Assembly: GCA_932294295.1 (NCBI GenBank)
Contig: OW028585.1
Location: 28,254,220 to 28,318,219, forward strand
Length of the DNA: 64,000 bases
From: Alitta virens
Taxonomy: Eukaryota > Annelida > Polychaeta > Phyllodocida > Nereididae
Reading direction: 5' to 3'
The stretch's first letter is position 1, and each line of letters opens with the position of its first letter. Positions 47,080 through 59,800 of the stretch are shown here, in pieces. A program made the translations under genes and the position numbers. Under the pieces are notes generated by a model. It had not been told where the DNA came from. It searched no databases and was given only the letters and a program-made list of their open reading frames with translations.

Positions 47080-49345
47080 CCCCGGCAAAACGAAGTACGA
47101 AAAGGGTTTTTGTTATCATCAATGTCCGTCCGCCAGGCGGGCGGGCGCAACTCTTTCATTTCGCTAATGCACTTAACCTTACGAAATGTTGTTCAGTAAT
47201 ACTCTTTATGGCTAGTGGTGCCTTTTGATAGTCACATTTACATATGTTGGCTATGTTTTACAAAATTTGGAAAAAATAGAGAATTTTCGTTTCCGGAGCA
47301 GAACTCAGACACTACTGCACATACATCCTTTAAACTTTTTCATAATATGTCTAGAATAGTGCAGTGGTGCCTTTTGGGGGTCTCATGACCGTAAATAATA
47401 TAGAATTTTAAAACCTCCATATAAAAGACACTATTTACCTTACATGAATGAAATTGTATCAATAACATATCTAAATTATATTATTTTCACTTTTTAAACT
47501 TCACTTTGATATTAATTAAATGCTTAAAATTGTGTTAAATTGTGTTGTCGGAGAATAACTCCACCATTAATGCACTTACCCCAACAAAATTGTATATGTT
47601 ATTACTCTATATAGCTTAGATGTGAATTTTGATAATCACATAGAAATATCTGAGCTGTGTTTTAAAACATTTAGAGAAAAAAATAAAAATTAAAGCATAA
47701 AAGTTTCTGTTTCCATACCAGGACTCACACACTACTGCAGCTACATGCGTACAAACCTAGTAAGAATATGTCTAAAATAGTGTAGAGATACCTTTTTGGG
47801 GTTTCATGACCATTTATGACAGACGTTTTATTTAATAAGGAAAATATAAATACATGGACTGGTACTCTATCAAACTTAACCCTCATATCATCAGTACCAT
47901 TTTTCCAATGATATATCTAGACTATGGTACACTTTTTAGCTTCTTTTTGACATTTGTTTTCATCATTCTTTCTTTTTATAATATTGGAAAATCTGGAAAA
48001 AATGCAAAACATTGTGTTGCTTCCTTCGTATTCCTTAGCATCCCATACTTAGCAATGACAGCCGTAAATGTTGTACAATTCATGTGCAATTATTAAATAT
48101 TTGATCATAGTATTGCCATGCTCAAGCCATTCAATAGTTTTTGTTTATAATTAGCAATTTTATAATAATTTGTTGCATGATGATCTATATTACTTTCACT
48201 TGACTCCAATACTTATTATTGCTTTCCTCATATACATCTGCCATAGATTTAATGCAAATCAGCAACCAACAATTCAGTAACTGAAGTGAATAAGACGAAT
48301 GATAATATATAGTTCCTTCAGTTGCAACCTAAATTCAAAAAGCGAGCAAAAAATTTTTTGATTCATACAGGTATTGAAATGGGTGTGTTGAGTATCATTC
48401 CATACAAAATAAACCTTTAAGATATTGTATTCATTTGTATTTAGACTTTTTTTATTTAAATAAAAGTAAATACAAACCTTGAAGGTTAATTTTGTATGAA
48501 ATTATACCAACATCTTTATGTGGCATAACATTATTGCTGAATTCATATACTATTTTGGACATATAAATGATAATCTTAGTTGTAGGTTAGTTAAGGGAAC
48601 ATGCTATTGTGTTGATATTTCTAGTGAACTGAACACTCCTTATTGTGCATAAAATCTTTCAAACAGAACAATTAAATGGCAAGAAAAGAATAGAGAATAT
48701 TTTTTATGCTCGTTTGGCGGGAGGGCTCTCTTCGTAAGACTAAGATATTTGTAGGACATTATAATATCATGTGCACATGCAAAAAAAGACCACTAATATA
48801 GTAATATACATCAATGTATTCAATTTCATCATCAAAAAAACAGTCAGGGTATTGGCTATTAAGCAATAAAATTAACGCAGTTCTTGTGTATTTAAAGAAA
48901 GTTCATCATTTCTATTCATTTATATTTACCAAATCGTCTGAATATTACAATGTAGAGGTTAATATTCAAGTATATTTGCATCAAAATAGGACATTGTCAG
49001 ATTTAATACAGGCCTTAATTTTTACAAGATTCGAGGAAGACTTTTCACACATTTTTAGCATTGCATAACAGGCTATGTAGGCCAAGTGGCAATTGTTTCG
49101 GTTCATCGCACACACTATATAAACACTCAAGAAATAATATTTTTGTAAAATATAGCCAAGATATGTCGGTGTGGCTATCACAATATGGAGTGTTACTGTA
49201 TACAATTTCATTAGGGTTAGTGTGTAAGTGTTAGAGTTCAGCTCTAGAAATGAAAGTGTTACGTCCGCCCTCCTGCCTGTCGGACAAACACATAACAATT
49301 TTAATGTGGGATTTGCTGAGGGTTAGCTGCAGCGCAGCCTATTTT
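47080..49345. repeat. R2 repeats and AT-rich spacer, duplicate
   Basis: Plus-strand R2 pieces at about 47.08-48.0 kb, an AT-rich spacer without genes (48.03-49.08 kb) and inverted R2 at about 49.09-49.345 kb duplicate 21.17-23.425 kb. Confidence 0.6.
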
Positions 49346-49348
49346 GAA

Positions 49349-50215
49349 ATGTACTGTTTGATTTCCCAGCTGGAAATGAGAATCATTAATTGCAGTAGAT
49401 CAGATACTAGTAGAAGTAGCGAATCTTTATTGACTTGCACACTTGCACATAAACGTGCCCAACCCGCAAGGGACTTACAAGCACTAAATTTTAGCTGAGT
49501 AAGAATACTACTGAGCTAGGAAGCTATAATCACTAAAACACCCAACTAACTTGCCTGGGACACCGCTGTTCGCCAAGTCTCCACTGTTTACTATGACCTG
49601 CAGGGTAGCTGGCTTACGCAATAACCAGGAAAACACCCTGCAATACCTTGCAGGTATTTTTTTACTAAATTTCCTTGCCTAGGACACTGCTGTTTGCTAA
49701 GAAGCTGTTGTTTACTATTGGACATTTGTTGTGATCACAAGTGAACAGGCAAAGAGACCTCTTGTATAGGCTGAGGTGGAATGAATCAAAAACACACACA
49801 CATGGAACAAGTAATTTCAGGTGCACCACCTCAGTCAATGTAAGTTTTTCTGACTGTTTGCTAGCACTCGTAACAAATGACCTATAGTAAACAAGAACAC
49901 CTAAGAGAACACTAGAGGCTCGGGCTATCATTTGCCCACACCACCCAGATTCGAGTCAACAATGAATAGAAATAGGTTGAGAGAGGTGCGTTTTCTGGTG
50001 GAAACCGGGCCCAGATTCAAGTCAACACTGAAAAGAAATAGGTGCTTATTGTGGCATGCCTTAGATTGAATTCATGGTTAGCATAGGAAGTTCAAACTAA
50101 ACCTCAGTCAGCCTGGGCGTTTCTACCACAATAAGCACCTCTCCCAACCTAATGAGTGTTGACTCAAATCTGGGCAATGGGGATGGTAGATAGCCCTGTT
50201 TCCTCCACCAGCCTG
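49349..50215. repeat. spacer repeat R, copy 4
   Basis: Duplicate of 23428-24295, including the inverted minisatellite unit at about 50.12-50.21 kb. It keeps GATCAGATACTAG where copy 2 has lost several bases. Confidence 0.7.
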
Positions 50216-50469
50216 TCACATCAAAACTAGACAGCTTAGTATTTTTATATTGAAACAAAATTAATCAGTTGGAATAGTAAATCCACTTTCATCAAATCCC
50301 AAATTACAATGTAATTAATACATATATATTGCTGGATTGGTGCAGTGGAACACTCTGGATGTGTTGCTGGATGCTGCATCAATCATTAAGTGATGACAGT
50401 TACTTATAGAAGTGGTATAGAATTAAAGTTATTTATTATCAGATATCTAAAAATGTTCTAAAAGTAAAG

Positions 50470-50985
50470 GAAATGGGAATTGAACTCTGGGCAGGCATGC
50501 TGACCATTACACCACTGATGCCACTGCTCCTAGTGTTTATTTAAAAGAATCACAATAAAGCTGCAGTTCTATTTATAGTTTCTGGTATTAGCTGACCTGT
50601 AATCAATGGGCTTGCAATGCCATCTGTGGTGGACATACAGCTGACCTCACAATTAGCTTACACTGAACTCACAGTAGTGAGATCACAACATGACCTTATC
50701 ATGATTTCACTGTGATGTGTCATGTTTGACATCACATGATGAGTGTCTGGTGAGGTCATACAGCTGACCTCTCAGTTAGCTCACACTGAATTCACAGTAG
50801 TGAGATCACCACATGACCTCATCATAATTTCACTGTGATGTTTCTTATGATATCAAATGATGAGTGTCTGGTGAGGTCACAGTGACCATGACATGAGCTC
50901 ACTTTTTGACTGGGTTGCCTTGGCCCTTGAATGAAACTCAGAATGAGGGTGAATGGCAGGTCAAATGACCGGACAGCAAGTGACC
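50470..50985. promoter_or_regulatory. SINE D head and AGGTCA-rich tandem repeat upstream of gene 4
   Basis: Counterpart of 24545-25060. The inverted repeat AGGTCACAGTGACC is at 50874-50887. The second tandem unit keeps TTAG where gene 2's copy has a 4-bp deletion. Confidence 0.45.
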
Positions 50986-51967
50986 TTTATGAATTCTGAC
51001 TGAACCGGGAGACAAAATGCAGCAGTGGATCATTTCACTTATTGATCTTGATTGGTGAAGATTTCAAATTAATAACTCTGATGTAGGGACTGATGGATCG
51101 GTCAAATTTGAAATTTATAGCCAAAAAACATAGTACAATAAATTTTAATGCATGTAGTATTGTGGGCTTCCTAATTTACTTATATAGTATGACTTCATGG
51201 CATTTCACCTCACATTGGTTGTGATATGCCATTGTAGATACAATGTTATACATGCTTAACCTCACCTGGGTTTGTATATAGAATACCTTTTGATTGAAAA
51301 TAAACAGATTGAGTACACAAGGAGTCTGTGGAGATTCAGTTATCATATTTGCATAAATATGTCTTTATTTCATTTTGAGAAGTATTTCTGGCCTGATCGC
51401 AGAAGTTTGGGCTCTTCGAACCAGATACTGACATCAGTAATTGTATAGGTATTGTGTTCTAGTTTAATCTAATATTATTTTTTTAAACAATTGCGCACAC
51501 AATATTTACCAAATTGCCCTTTTATGCATAAGATATTACTTACAATGTAATTCAAAAGAAATATTTCAAATACGAATGCATGGCAGTTCAAATTCATTTA
51601 CTTTTTTAAATTTGATATGTTTTTTCAAAAGCATCATTAAGCCAAGCACTAAGGCCTATTGTGAAATGGATACATTTTCATAAACTTTCCAAATTGCTAT
51701 TGTAAATAAAGAAGAATTAGTATAGCCCAAAAATAAAATATATATACAAATACTCAGTATGTACGGTCCAACTCCTGTTTATGTGATTCAGTAAAAATAA
51801 ATAAATAAAATATCTGCAGATGATTGTTTGAGAAAAATTTGTTTTCATGACCTGGTTAATTAATCATGGAAATACAAGAATCAGTCCATTTTTTTTTTTT
51901 TATGAATGAAGTTATTCAATTGCTAGGTCCCACTGTATTTTAGCATGCTCGCAAGTAAATATGTGAG

Positions 51968-52027
51968 TATAAAATAAGCGTGTTTCATATAAACTGTGGT
52001 CAGTTGTCTCCCTTACAGCTGACCAAA
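51968..52027 (+). promoter_or_regulatory. TATA box and initiator of gene 4
   Basis: TATAAAATAAG at 51968-51978 and TCAGTT keep normal spacing although the gene is dead. Confidence 0.6.
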
Positions 52028-53480
52028 GTGTCTGGACTGCGAGTGATCTTGCTGATGGTTCTGATATTTGTGGTTCATCAACAGGCTAACTCTAATAAGA
52101 AAGGTGAGAATTAATAGCATGAAATACATATACAATTCTTAAAATGAGTTAATTTAGGCATTTAAAAAAATTGTCAGTGTCTTGTACTCGGGTGTGTTTG
52201 CTGAGGCAAGTTAAACATAATGGAGAATTGACAGGGCTTGGAGTCCACACCATGTTACACATTTACCCCATTGGTAGGATTTTTTACTTGCCTAAGCATA
52301 GACACTACCTCCAAATTAACGTCGCATGTGATTGACATTCAGCTAGGATGTTGACTTATGAAGAGTGCCTGGCCTGGGGATCAAACCTAGGACAATCAGC
52401 AGGGCTAGCCGATGAGGAATAGATTATGTAGGAGAGCCACTCATCCTAATTCGCTTGATGCAATGAAAGTCAAGCTGGTAGCGCATTATTGTGTGGGGCA
52501 TCAAAATCAGTTCTTTGTTTTATATCATCATAATAGTTTACAGCCAAGCACTGTGTTTTACTAGTGTGCACCGTGACCAGCCATTCCGGATTGTGTTCAA
52601 GGTCATGGGGGTTCAAACCCAGCAACTGCACAGAAGAACTGAGCAGATCCTCCTCAAACATTTCATCCAGTTGTAAAATGAGGAGGTTGGCCCCTAGGAT
52701 TTGCAGCTGCTGTCCTCTGGTGGAAAATACCAAGTATGGGCCATTCAGATACCAGCTAACAATATGTCACTATGGCACCATATCCAAATATGGTACTGTT
52801 TTGTAAGCTTGTCTGATTGTACGAAACTATTTTTTGCAACCAGTCAGAAGGGATATGTACAACCAGTTTCACTGTGCCAGCTCCACAATGGAAAAAAAGA
52901 TGACAAACAATGAAATTGTACCATACTCATAAACAAATGTGTTCTAATATTAATAGTCATGCATAATTTTCATTTTCTGCTTTAAAGACAAAGAATACAC
53001 TTCATAGGTTTTTAGACAATTTGGTCGAAATGTGCCCTTTACAATCGTGCAAGAGTTGATGCTCACTAAACGCCACCCTTCCACGGCTCCTAATGAATGT
53101 ACAGACAATTTAGACACCTGTTGTAAATGTGATATGAAACTTATTTTACAAGGACTGTTGCTTAGACTATGGATTTTGCTGTTCTAAATCTGGCAACATG
53201 AAACCTCCAGATGGAAAACCAAAGTTTTTTCAGTATTTGAGAATGTTAGAAAATGTTAAAGAGACCAACCCAAGGGCACAAACTCAAAAAGTTTGCGATA
53301 AACCTGTATTGCCATTCTATGTCGGAATATTATTTTCTAACATCAATTTGTCCAAGCTCCAGGGAGGAATTAATAACACACTGTGAGACAGAATCATTAA
53401 ACACCTCTTTAAAGCATCATATCACTGTTTACGTACCAGGTTATGGTTTATTTAAAAATTACTATCGTGCTCGCTGTCAT
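52028..53480 (+). pseudogene. gene 4: start-lost, truncated receptor copy
   Basis: The exon 1 equivalent 52028-52103 has GTG in place of the ATG; the rest of the signal peptide and the splice donor are unchanged. The exon 2 equivalent begins near 52981, where the acceptor TTTCAG has become TTTCTG. Early stops (CTTTAAAG, CTCACTAAACG), several 1-bp deletions and loss of codons near 53313 follow. Matching sequence includes the SMB-like region, FFQYLRMLENVKET and VPGYGLFKNYY. It stops at GCTGTCATAA (53480), where it is fused to R2/spacer sequence. The rest of the ectodomain and all helices are gone. Confidence 0.9.
52242..52405 (-). mobile_element. SINE family A fragment in intron 1 of gene 4
   Basis: Duplicate of 26316-26478. 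Confidence 0.6.
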
Positions 53481-54213
53481 AAACACATTACAATTTTAAT
53501 GTGGGATTCGCTGAGGGTTTAGCTGCAGCGCAGCCTATTTTTAAATGTACTGTTTGAATTCCCAGCTGGAAATGAGAATCATTAATTGTAGTAGATCAGA
53601 TACTAGTAGAAGTAGCGAATTTTTAGTAACTTGCACACTTGCACTTAAAAGTTCCCAACCCGCAAGGCCCTTACAAGCACTGGGACACTGCTGTTCACCA
53701 AGTCTCCACTGTTTATCATAACCTGCAGGGTAGCTGGCTTACGCCATAACCAGTAAAACACCCTGCAGTACCTTGCAGGTAAATTTCCTTGCCTAGGACA
53801 CTGCTGTTTGCTAAGACGCTGTTGTTTACTATTGGACGTTTGTTGTGATCGCAAGTGAACAGGCAAAGTGACCTCTTGTATAGGCTGAGTTGGAATGAAT
53901 AAAAAACACACACACATGGAACAAGGAATTTCAGGTGCACCACCTCAGTCAATGTAAGTTTTTCTGACTGTTTGCTAGCACTCGTAACAAATGACCTATA
54001 GTAAACAAGAACACCTAAGAGAACACTAGAGGCTCGGGCTATCAATTGCCCACACCACCCAGATTCGAGTCAACACTGAATAGAAAGAGATTGAGAGAGG
54101 TGCTCATGGGGGTGGAAGCAGGACTATCTACTGCCCCCATTGCCCAGATTAGAGTCAACACTCGATAGAAATAGGTTGAGAGAGGTGCTTATTGTGGTGG
54201 AAACAGGGCTATC
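53481..54213. repeat. R2 end and spacer repeat R, copy 5
   Basis: 53483-53544 matches the end of inverted R2 (ACACAT.ACAATTTTAATGTGG). From 53545 the spacer R follows, with an internal deletion near 53680. The ~85-bp minisatellite at 54.06-54.21 kb is cut by the retrotransposon at about 54214. Confidence 0.75.
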
Positions 54214-57200
54214 AGATTCAGATTCAGATTCTTTTTATTTTGCCGAAAAAAATATTTACAATTTATTTTCATATTTTCATTTATAAACATTTGTTTCGCA
54301 AGGAGACCTCACAAAGATAAATATATTTTATCGCTAGCGTGAGGCCACCTGGAGAGATGCATTAATATTACATAGTGAACATTAAATCAAACACAATATG
54401 GAAATTACTCTCATCAGTAGTAGTCTCATCTACGTTACTCATCTCAAGTTAAAGAGTACATTGTTGAAAAGTATTATGAAGAAGCAGTAGGATGAACAAT
54501 TATATCAATTTTCAATACTGCAGTCTGAGGAATAAGATGCTACAGTGCTATTTTTCACATATTTCTTAAATCCATCTAAACTATGTGTTTCTAGTTTTTC
54601 TCTGTAAGTTATGGACATATTATTAAGGGTTTTGATAAATCTATACTTAATACTCTGTTTTGCAAATTCATGTTTAATTAAAGGAAGTCGTATTTGACCA
54701 GCTATTCGTGTTTCATAGTAATGAGGATCATCTCTAAATAGCAGTAGCACAACAAGAAAATACTGTGGCAAGACATTGTTGAATCGTTTATGGCAGAATT
54801 TCAGGTCACACAGTGCACAGATATCATGGAATTTTAAAAAATTTAGTTTTTTAAATAAACCACTTGTATGAAAATTATATTTACTGTTAGTAAGAACTCT
54901 GACAGCTTTTTTTTTGTAAAATGAATATATTTTGACAACCCCAAAGAAGAGCTCCATAGTTTAAGTGTGATAACACAAGGGAATTGTATATTTGTAACAA
55001 GGCACAGAGAGGCAACATATTTTTTAATCTGTGCATAATGCCTACTCATATCACGGTGAGGTTTCAAATTCAGATGTCTATCTAACATTATGCCAAGGAA
55101 GTTAAATTCATTGACAAATTCGATAACAGAGTCTTTTATTTTAATAGTAGGAATTTGAACTCTTCTTTAGGGTGCATGGAAAATCATGGCTTTAGTTTTG
55201 CTTTTGTTAATAGATAGCTTATTGGCCTTCATCCAGTTGCACATGCTGACCAACTCATCATTTAGATTTCTTTCACCCTGAAAAGTATTCAGGGAAGCAA
55301 CGAAAGTCGTAACATCAGCATAAACAATTGGATGAAAGACAGAAGTAGCGTTGACAAGATCGTTGACATAAATGATAAATAAAAGAGGACCAAGAATGGA
55401 TCCTTGTGGAACACCGAGCTGAAGTGGAACATGATTAGACTTGATATTGTCTACACTAACATTGCACCCTGTTAGTTAAATAGCTTCGAAGTAATTTCAC
55501 TGAAATATCTTTCAACCCATAGTGTTTTAATTTAAACAGAAGTATTTCATGGTCCAGTGTATCAAAGGCCTTTGATAAATCAAGATAAATATTAATGGGT
55601 AGCTTTTTTTACGTCCATTTCAGTGATGATTAATTCTACCAATTCTAACACGACCAATTCTGTTGAGTGAGAATGTCTAAATCCATATTGACGTTTGTTA
55701 AACAAGTTCAGAGAACTAAAGTACTCATTAAGTTGATCATTAATAATGCGTTCAAAGACCTTTGATACACTCGGAAGCAGAGACACAGGTCTGTAATTTT
55801 AGATTTTATTCTTGGCAATTTTCAATTTATCAGGAAAAATAACAAAAGACTGATTTATCATGTCATTGACCATAATAATGTCACAAACTTCAATTTTCAC
55901 GTTTTGAAGTATCTTGGTTGACAACATGTCAAACCCACAGCTGTTTTTAATTTTTAGAGACTCTGTTACTTTTATTACAGTATTTCTATTAGAAGTATGA
56001 AACTCAAAATCTGGGGCAACTGGAAGATTCATATGGTTCTAATTGTCTGTGCTAATTTAGTTCCTGCTCCAGCATAATATTCATTTAATGCATCAGCAAT
56101 TTTCTGTTTGTCACATATATAACTATTGTCCACCACAAAACATTTTGGAAATTAATTTTTCTTATTTTGATGAATGATTGAGTTAATTATGCCCCATGTC
56201 TTTTTGATATCACTCTTATATTTAGCAAAAAATTTCTCATAATAAAGTTTTTTGGCATGGTGAATGCTTTTCCTTAGTATGCAATTATAAGTCTTTAAAT
56301 TTTATTACTCTATTGAGGATCCAGAACATTCAAAGATTTAAATTTGATATAAAGCTTGTCTCTATAGGCTATGGACCTGATAATACCACTTGTTATCCAT
56401 GTTGATTTTCGGTTTTTATGTTTCTTAAATTTTAAAAAATTTTGTTGGAAGCAGAGTGATATTGTATCGTTCACGATAGCAGTAAATTTATTATCATTTT
56501 CATTTGGATTTGCATTATTTCCGCAATCAAAATTGTCAATTATACATAATTCATGCAACTTTTCTTTAAACTGTATCAGGGCATTGTCATAGTTTGGGGT
56601 AACAATGACAGTTTTTTGTAAATTATGGCAAAGGTTCAAACGATCTAAGATCATAAAATAAGGGCAATGATCAGATAAACAACTCAACATTATGCCAGAT
56701 GTGCAATTAGTAGAGGCATTGCCTAATTTTACCAAAACATTGTTTATTAATCTGCCATGTTCTTGGGTCAACCGGGTGGGAAAATTATTTTAGGAACATA
56801 GCAATTTGAGAAGCAAGATTCAAGATATTGATAATATCAAAGATAACCACTTGTATGATAATATATATATTCCGTCTGAATTTCAAAAGATCAAGATTAA
56901 AGTCACCTGCAATTATAACCCTTGTTTTTCTGTCCAAATCTCTAAAGATCTGTTGTATATCATCAGTAAATGAAGTAAATACTATATACGGGAGGCCTAT
57001 AATATTTCGAAAGATAAGATTCTCTTTTTGGAAACCAGGTCTTTCACTACCCAGTTCTACTTCAATAAAAAGACCATTACGGGAGGTTGTATTATCAAAG
57101 ACATTGACCACTGTGTAACTTAGATAATCTAGCAAATAAAATGTGACCCCACCATGTGCACTGCATGACCTGGGCCTCCAAACCAATTGGTAACCAGGTA

Positions 57201-57480
57201 ACTGTTATAATGAAATGTCACTGTTCTCATGCAACCAAGTTTCTTGCAAACAGATTTCAGTTGGTGAACAAAATTTTTCTGCATATAATTCAACATAGAG
57301 CCTTAATTTATTAAACTTAGCATTCAGCAATTGACAGTTGAGACTTAGGATTATAAATTTATCTTGATTAGAATTAGCTAAATGTGCAAAGGAGTCATTT
57401 TCATAATATGGGGATATATCCAATAATACAGGTTCATTATTTTCCTTCTTGGTATCTACCCTCAATAAGGTTGCATAAGG
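54214..57480 (-). mobile_element. non-LTR retrotransposon with endonuclease and reverse transcriptase, degenerate
   Basis: Minus-strand pieces in order: endonuclease start (ILSLNCQLLNAKF, ICLQETWL; 57465-57205), GDFNLDLLK (57186-56785), LSDHCPYF and STWITSGIIRS (56771-56310). Then RT fingers with SCGFDMLSTKILQN (56032-55799), SVSKVFERIINDQL and KRQYGFRHSHST (55786-55592), GVPQGSILGPLLF near 55400. The catalytic box reads YADV instead of YADD (55311-55322), followed by a C-terminal region (54957-54505). The order endonuclease-RT and the motifs fit the CR1/L2/Jockey group. The 3' end is AATAAAAAGAATCTGAATCT-type, a short tandem GAATCT tail. Several frameshifts and stops make it inactive. It is inserted in the 85-bp minisatellite; the exact 5' limit is unclear. 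Confidence 0.85.
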
Positions 57481-57790
57481 AATATGTACTGTTTGCTTCT
57501 ACTGCCCCAAATATATTTTCTGCACTTACTGCTTCAGCCATTCATATGGATGAGATCAAGTAGATGAGCAATTTCTAGACCACTAATGAGAGCAATTTTT
57601 GTACCAATAAGAAACTTATATTTTATGATGTGTATAAGTATGAAGATATTAAAAAAACATATTAAAACATATGAGAGCATTTTAGCTGCAAAGAGTAACA
57701 TTTATGTGTGAGATTCCCTGCTTCAATGGAAAATTTTCAGATTGGTTGGAAATAAAAAAAAGAAAATATATTAATGATAATAATAATAAT
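57481..57790. other. AT-rich stretch between retrotransposons
   Basis: No gene seen. Could be part of the first element's 5' region or older flank. TCTACTGCCCCAA at about 57498 resembles the minisatellite interrupted at 54213, but the match is only 13 bases. Confidence 0.35.
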
Positions 57791-59413
57791 AAAATAAACA
57801 ATTTAAAAATAAGCAAATAATAATAATAAATATATAATATATAAAATTTTATTGACATGATATTATCATGATTGATACATGGGTCAAACATACAAATAAC
57901 ATACAATAATAACATACGATAATACAGTACTTTTACAGTAATAAGAAAATAATACTAAAAGTGTTAAGCTAACGGTCTATATTAAATGTTGTAACTATGT
58001 ATTTTACAGCTTGGTCCCGGTTGTGACTAGTAAAAATACTAATAATACAAATTTTAAAAAAAACAGACAAATATATTCTGCTTGTCCCAGTGGTTTAACC
58101 AATCTGGCTATCCATGTATGGTTTATAAATAATAGTATAAATAATAGTATGCGGAGCCCAGGGGAAGGAAAAAAATAATAATAATAAAAATAAAAATAAA
58201 TAAATTTATAGGAAATGGTTTAGAAATATGCCAAGAGCATTAATTACACCTGCTTCTTTGCTGGACATCATTGCTTGAAACTGTTCAGTTGGGGTTAGAT
58301 TATTGAAGTCAGAAATATATTTACTCAGTTCTTTATTTAGCTTTATTCTTGGCACATTATTGGCAATACATATTAAGAGGCAGTGAAATTCATCTTCTAC
58401 ATCGTTGTTATTACAATTCTCACAGATTCTTTCTTCGAGTCGTACCTTAGGGGTTTCATGTCTACCTTTTTCTATCTTGAGGTTATGCGAACTAATTCTA
58501 AACCTAGCTATGTTACTATAAGTATTTTTTGGGAGGTTGAGGTTTAAGTAGGTTTCAAAACTATAGTTGGTTTTAAGGATCTTATAAGTCCTTAGTTTGG
58601 GGTTTACTTCGGAGTCATGTATTGCATTTATGATTCTGTTTTGCTCTTTTTTGTACAATTTTAACCTCATCTCATTTACCAATTTTTCTGGATCTTTCGT
58701 TGACCAGTCTGTGATTTCAGAGTAGTCAATTATGTGTTTTACTTTGCTATAATAATTATCTTGGCCATGTGTGTGTAATATTTCTTGTATCTTTAGGCAT
58801 TTATTTAGAATGTCACAATCTGGCAATTTTGCTAGCCTTGCCCAGTAGTTTAATGTACTTATTTGCTGTCTAATTAGAAGAGGGAATCTACCAGTTTCAG
58901 CAAATACTCCTATTGTTGGGTTCTGTTTTCTTACTCCTAGTATACGTTTAAGATAGCTTAATTGGATTTTTTCTAATATTTGGATTTCTTTATTTGTGGC
59001 CCATAACATGTTATTGTATTCAAGTATAGGGAGGATGTAAGTGTCAAACATTTTTAATGCTAGTGCTGGTGGAATATATCCTAAGGCTGATTTAGTTTTA
59101 CCTTGTAGTGCAAAGATTGCTTTATTGGCCTGCGTAGATAAATATTCTGGCATTTTATTGCGGGTAGACTTATGTGCATTCAATATGTGGCCAAGGTATT
59201 TGTAAGTGTCTACATTTTCTATACTTTGTTCTCCATACTTAAATGTTGTATTACTTTTTGTACCTATTTTCAGTACTTTAGTTTTAGTTATGTTAACTAT
59301 TAGATGCCATTTAGAGCAGAAACTGTACAGTGAGTTAATACTATTTTGTAAACCAATTGCAGATTCGGATATGAAATAAAATAAACAATTTAAAAATAAG
59401 CAAATAATAATAA
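57791..59413 (-). mobile_element. 5'-truncated non-LTR retrotransposon with 36-bp target-site duplication
   Basis: The element is 57827-59377, flanked by identical 36-bp copies beginning AAAATAAACAATTTAAAAAT (57791-57826 and 59378-59413). On the minus strand it opens inside the RT thumb (DTYKYLGHILNAH, ANKAIFALQGKTKS, ILPILEYNNMLW, LEKIQLSYLKRILGV). It carries a 325-codon frame at 59183-58206 ending with a Cys/His cluster (CENCNNNDVEDEFHCLLIC) and IFLNHFL. About 380 bp of AT-rich 3' UTR and tail follow. Truncation at the 5' end with a long target duplication is the normal product of target-primed reverse transcription. The surviving frame lacks the catalytic palm and cannot act alone. Confidence 0.85.
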
Positions 59414-59665
59414 CGTATTAAACATATATGTTGGCATATTTTTTATGTGACAAGCATGACACATGGTCCATAAAATATTTTAGTCCATCATTGGAGTTAA
59501 TTTCAAGACCAAAGGTCCACCAAAGTTTTAGTCCAAATGTGAATACAAATTTCATTCATACAGTAATTGTCACAGTGCACACATGAATCGATGTAAAAAA
59601 TTAAAGAACTTCTAATCTAAACATGAATAATTATTTAACTAAAGCAATAGAGTAACTGATACTGG
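59414..59665. other. intergenic, no gene seen
   Basis: AT-rich sequence without a recognisable element. Confidence 0.4.
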
Positions 59666-59667
59666 AG

Positions 59668-59800
59668 GTGTACCGATACCAGGTTCGGGTATCGGTACCA
59701 ACCGATATTTGGCCTTAAGTATCGGTTCGGTGGTTCGGTTTTAAATGAAGCCGATACCAAGTACTGGCCATGCCCCCATTTGCAGCGCCCCCTACCGGCC
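59668..59800. mobile_element. hAT-like left-end fragment
   Basis: GGAGGTGTACCGATACCAGG, GGTATCGGTACCAACCGATA and GCCCCCATTTGCAGC follow the first 130 bp of the element at 37368. Beyond GCGCCCCCTACC similarity ends and no right end was found, so this is a solo end or a different family member. Confidence 0.6.

Larger units (their letters stand above)
36400..52690. repeat. segmental duplication, copy 2
   Basis: Second copy of the ~11.5-26.8 kb unit. The well-aligned core begins near 39212. The left part differs by a deletion inside the antisense relic (36680 joins sequence equivalent to 12405) and by the hAT-like insertion at 37368-38690. It ends where gene 4's intron 1 diverges near 52690. 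Confidence 0.85.

Noticed and set aside
54214..57510. TCTACTGCCCCAA near 57498 as the far flank of the retrotransposon insertion at 54213
   Set aside because: Only about 13 bases match the minisatellite and similarity does not continue, so the 5' border stays undefined.
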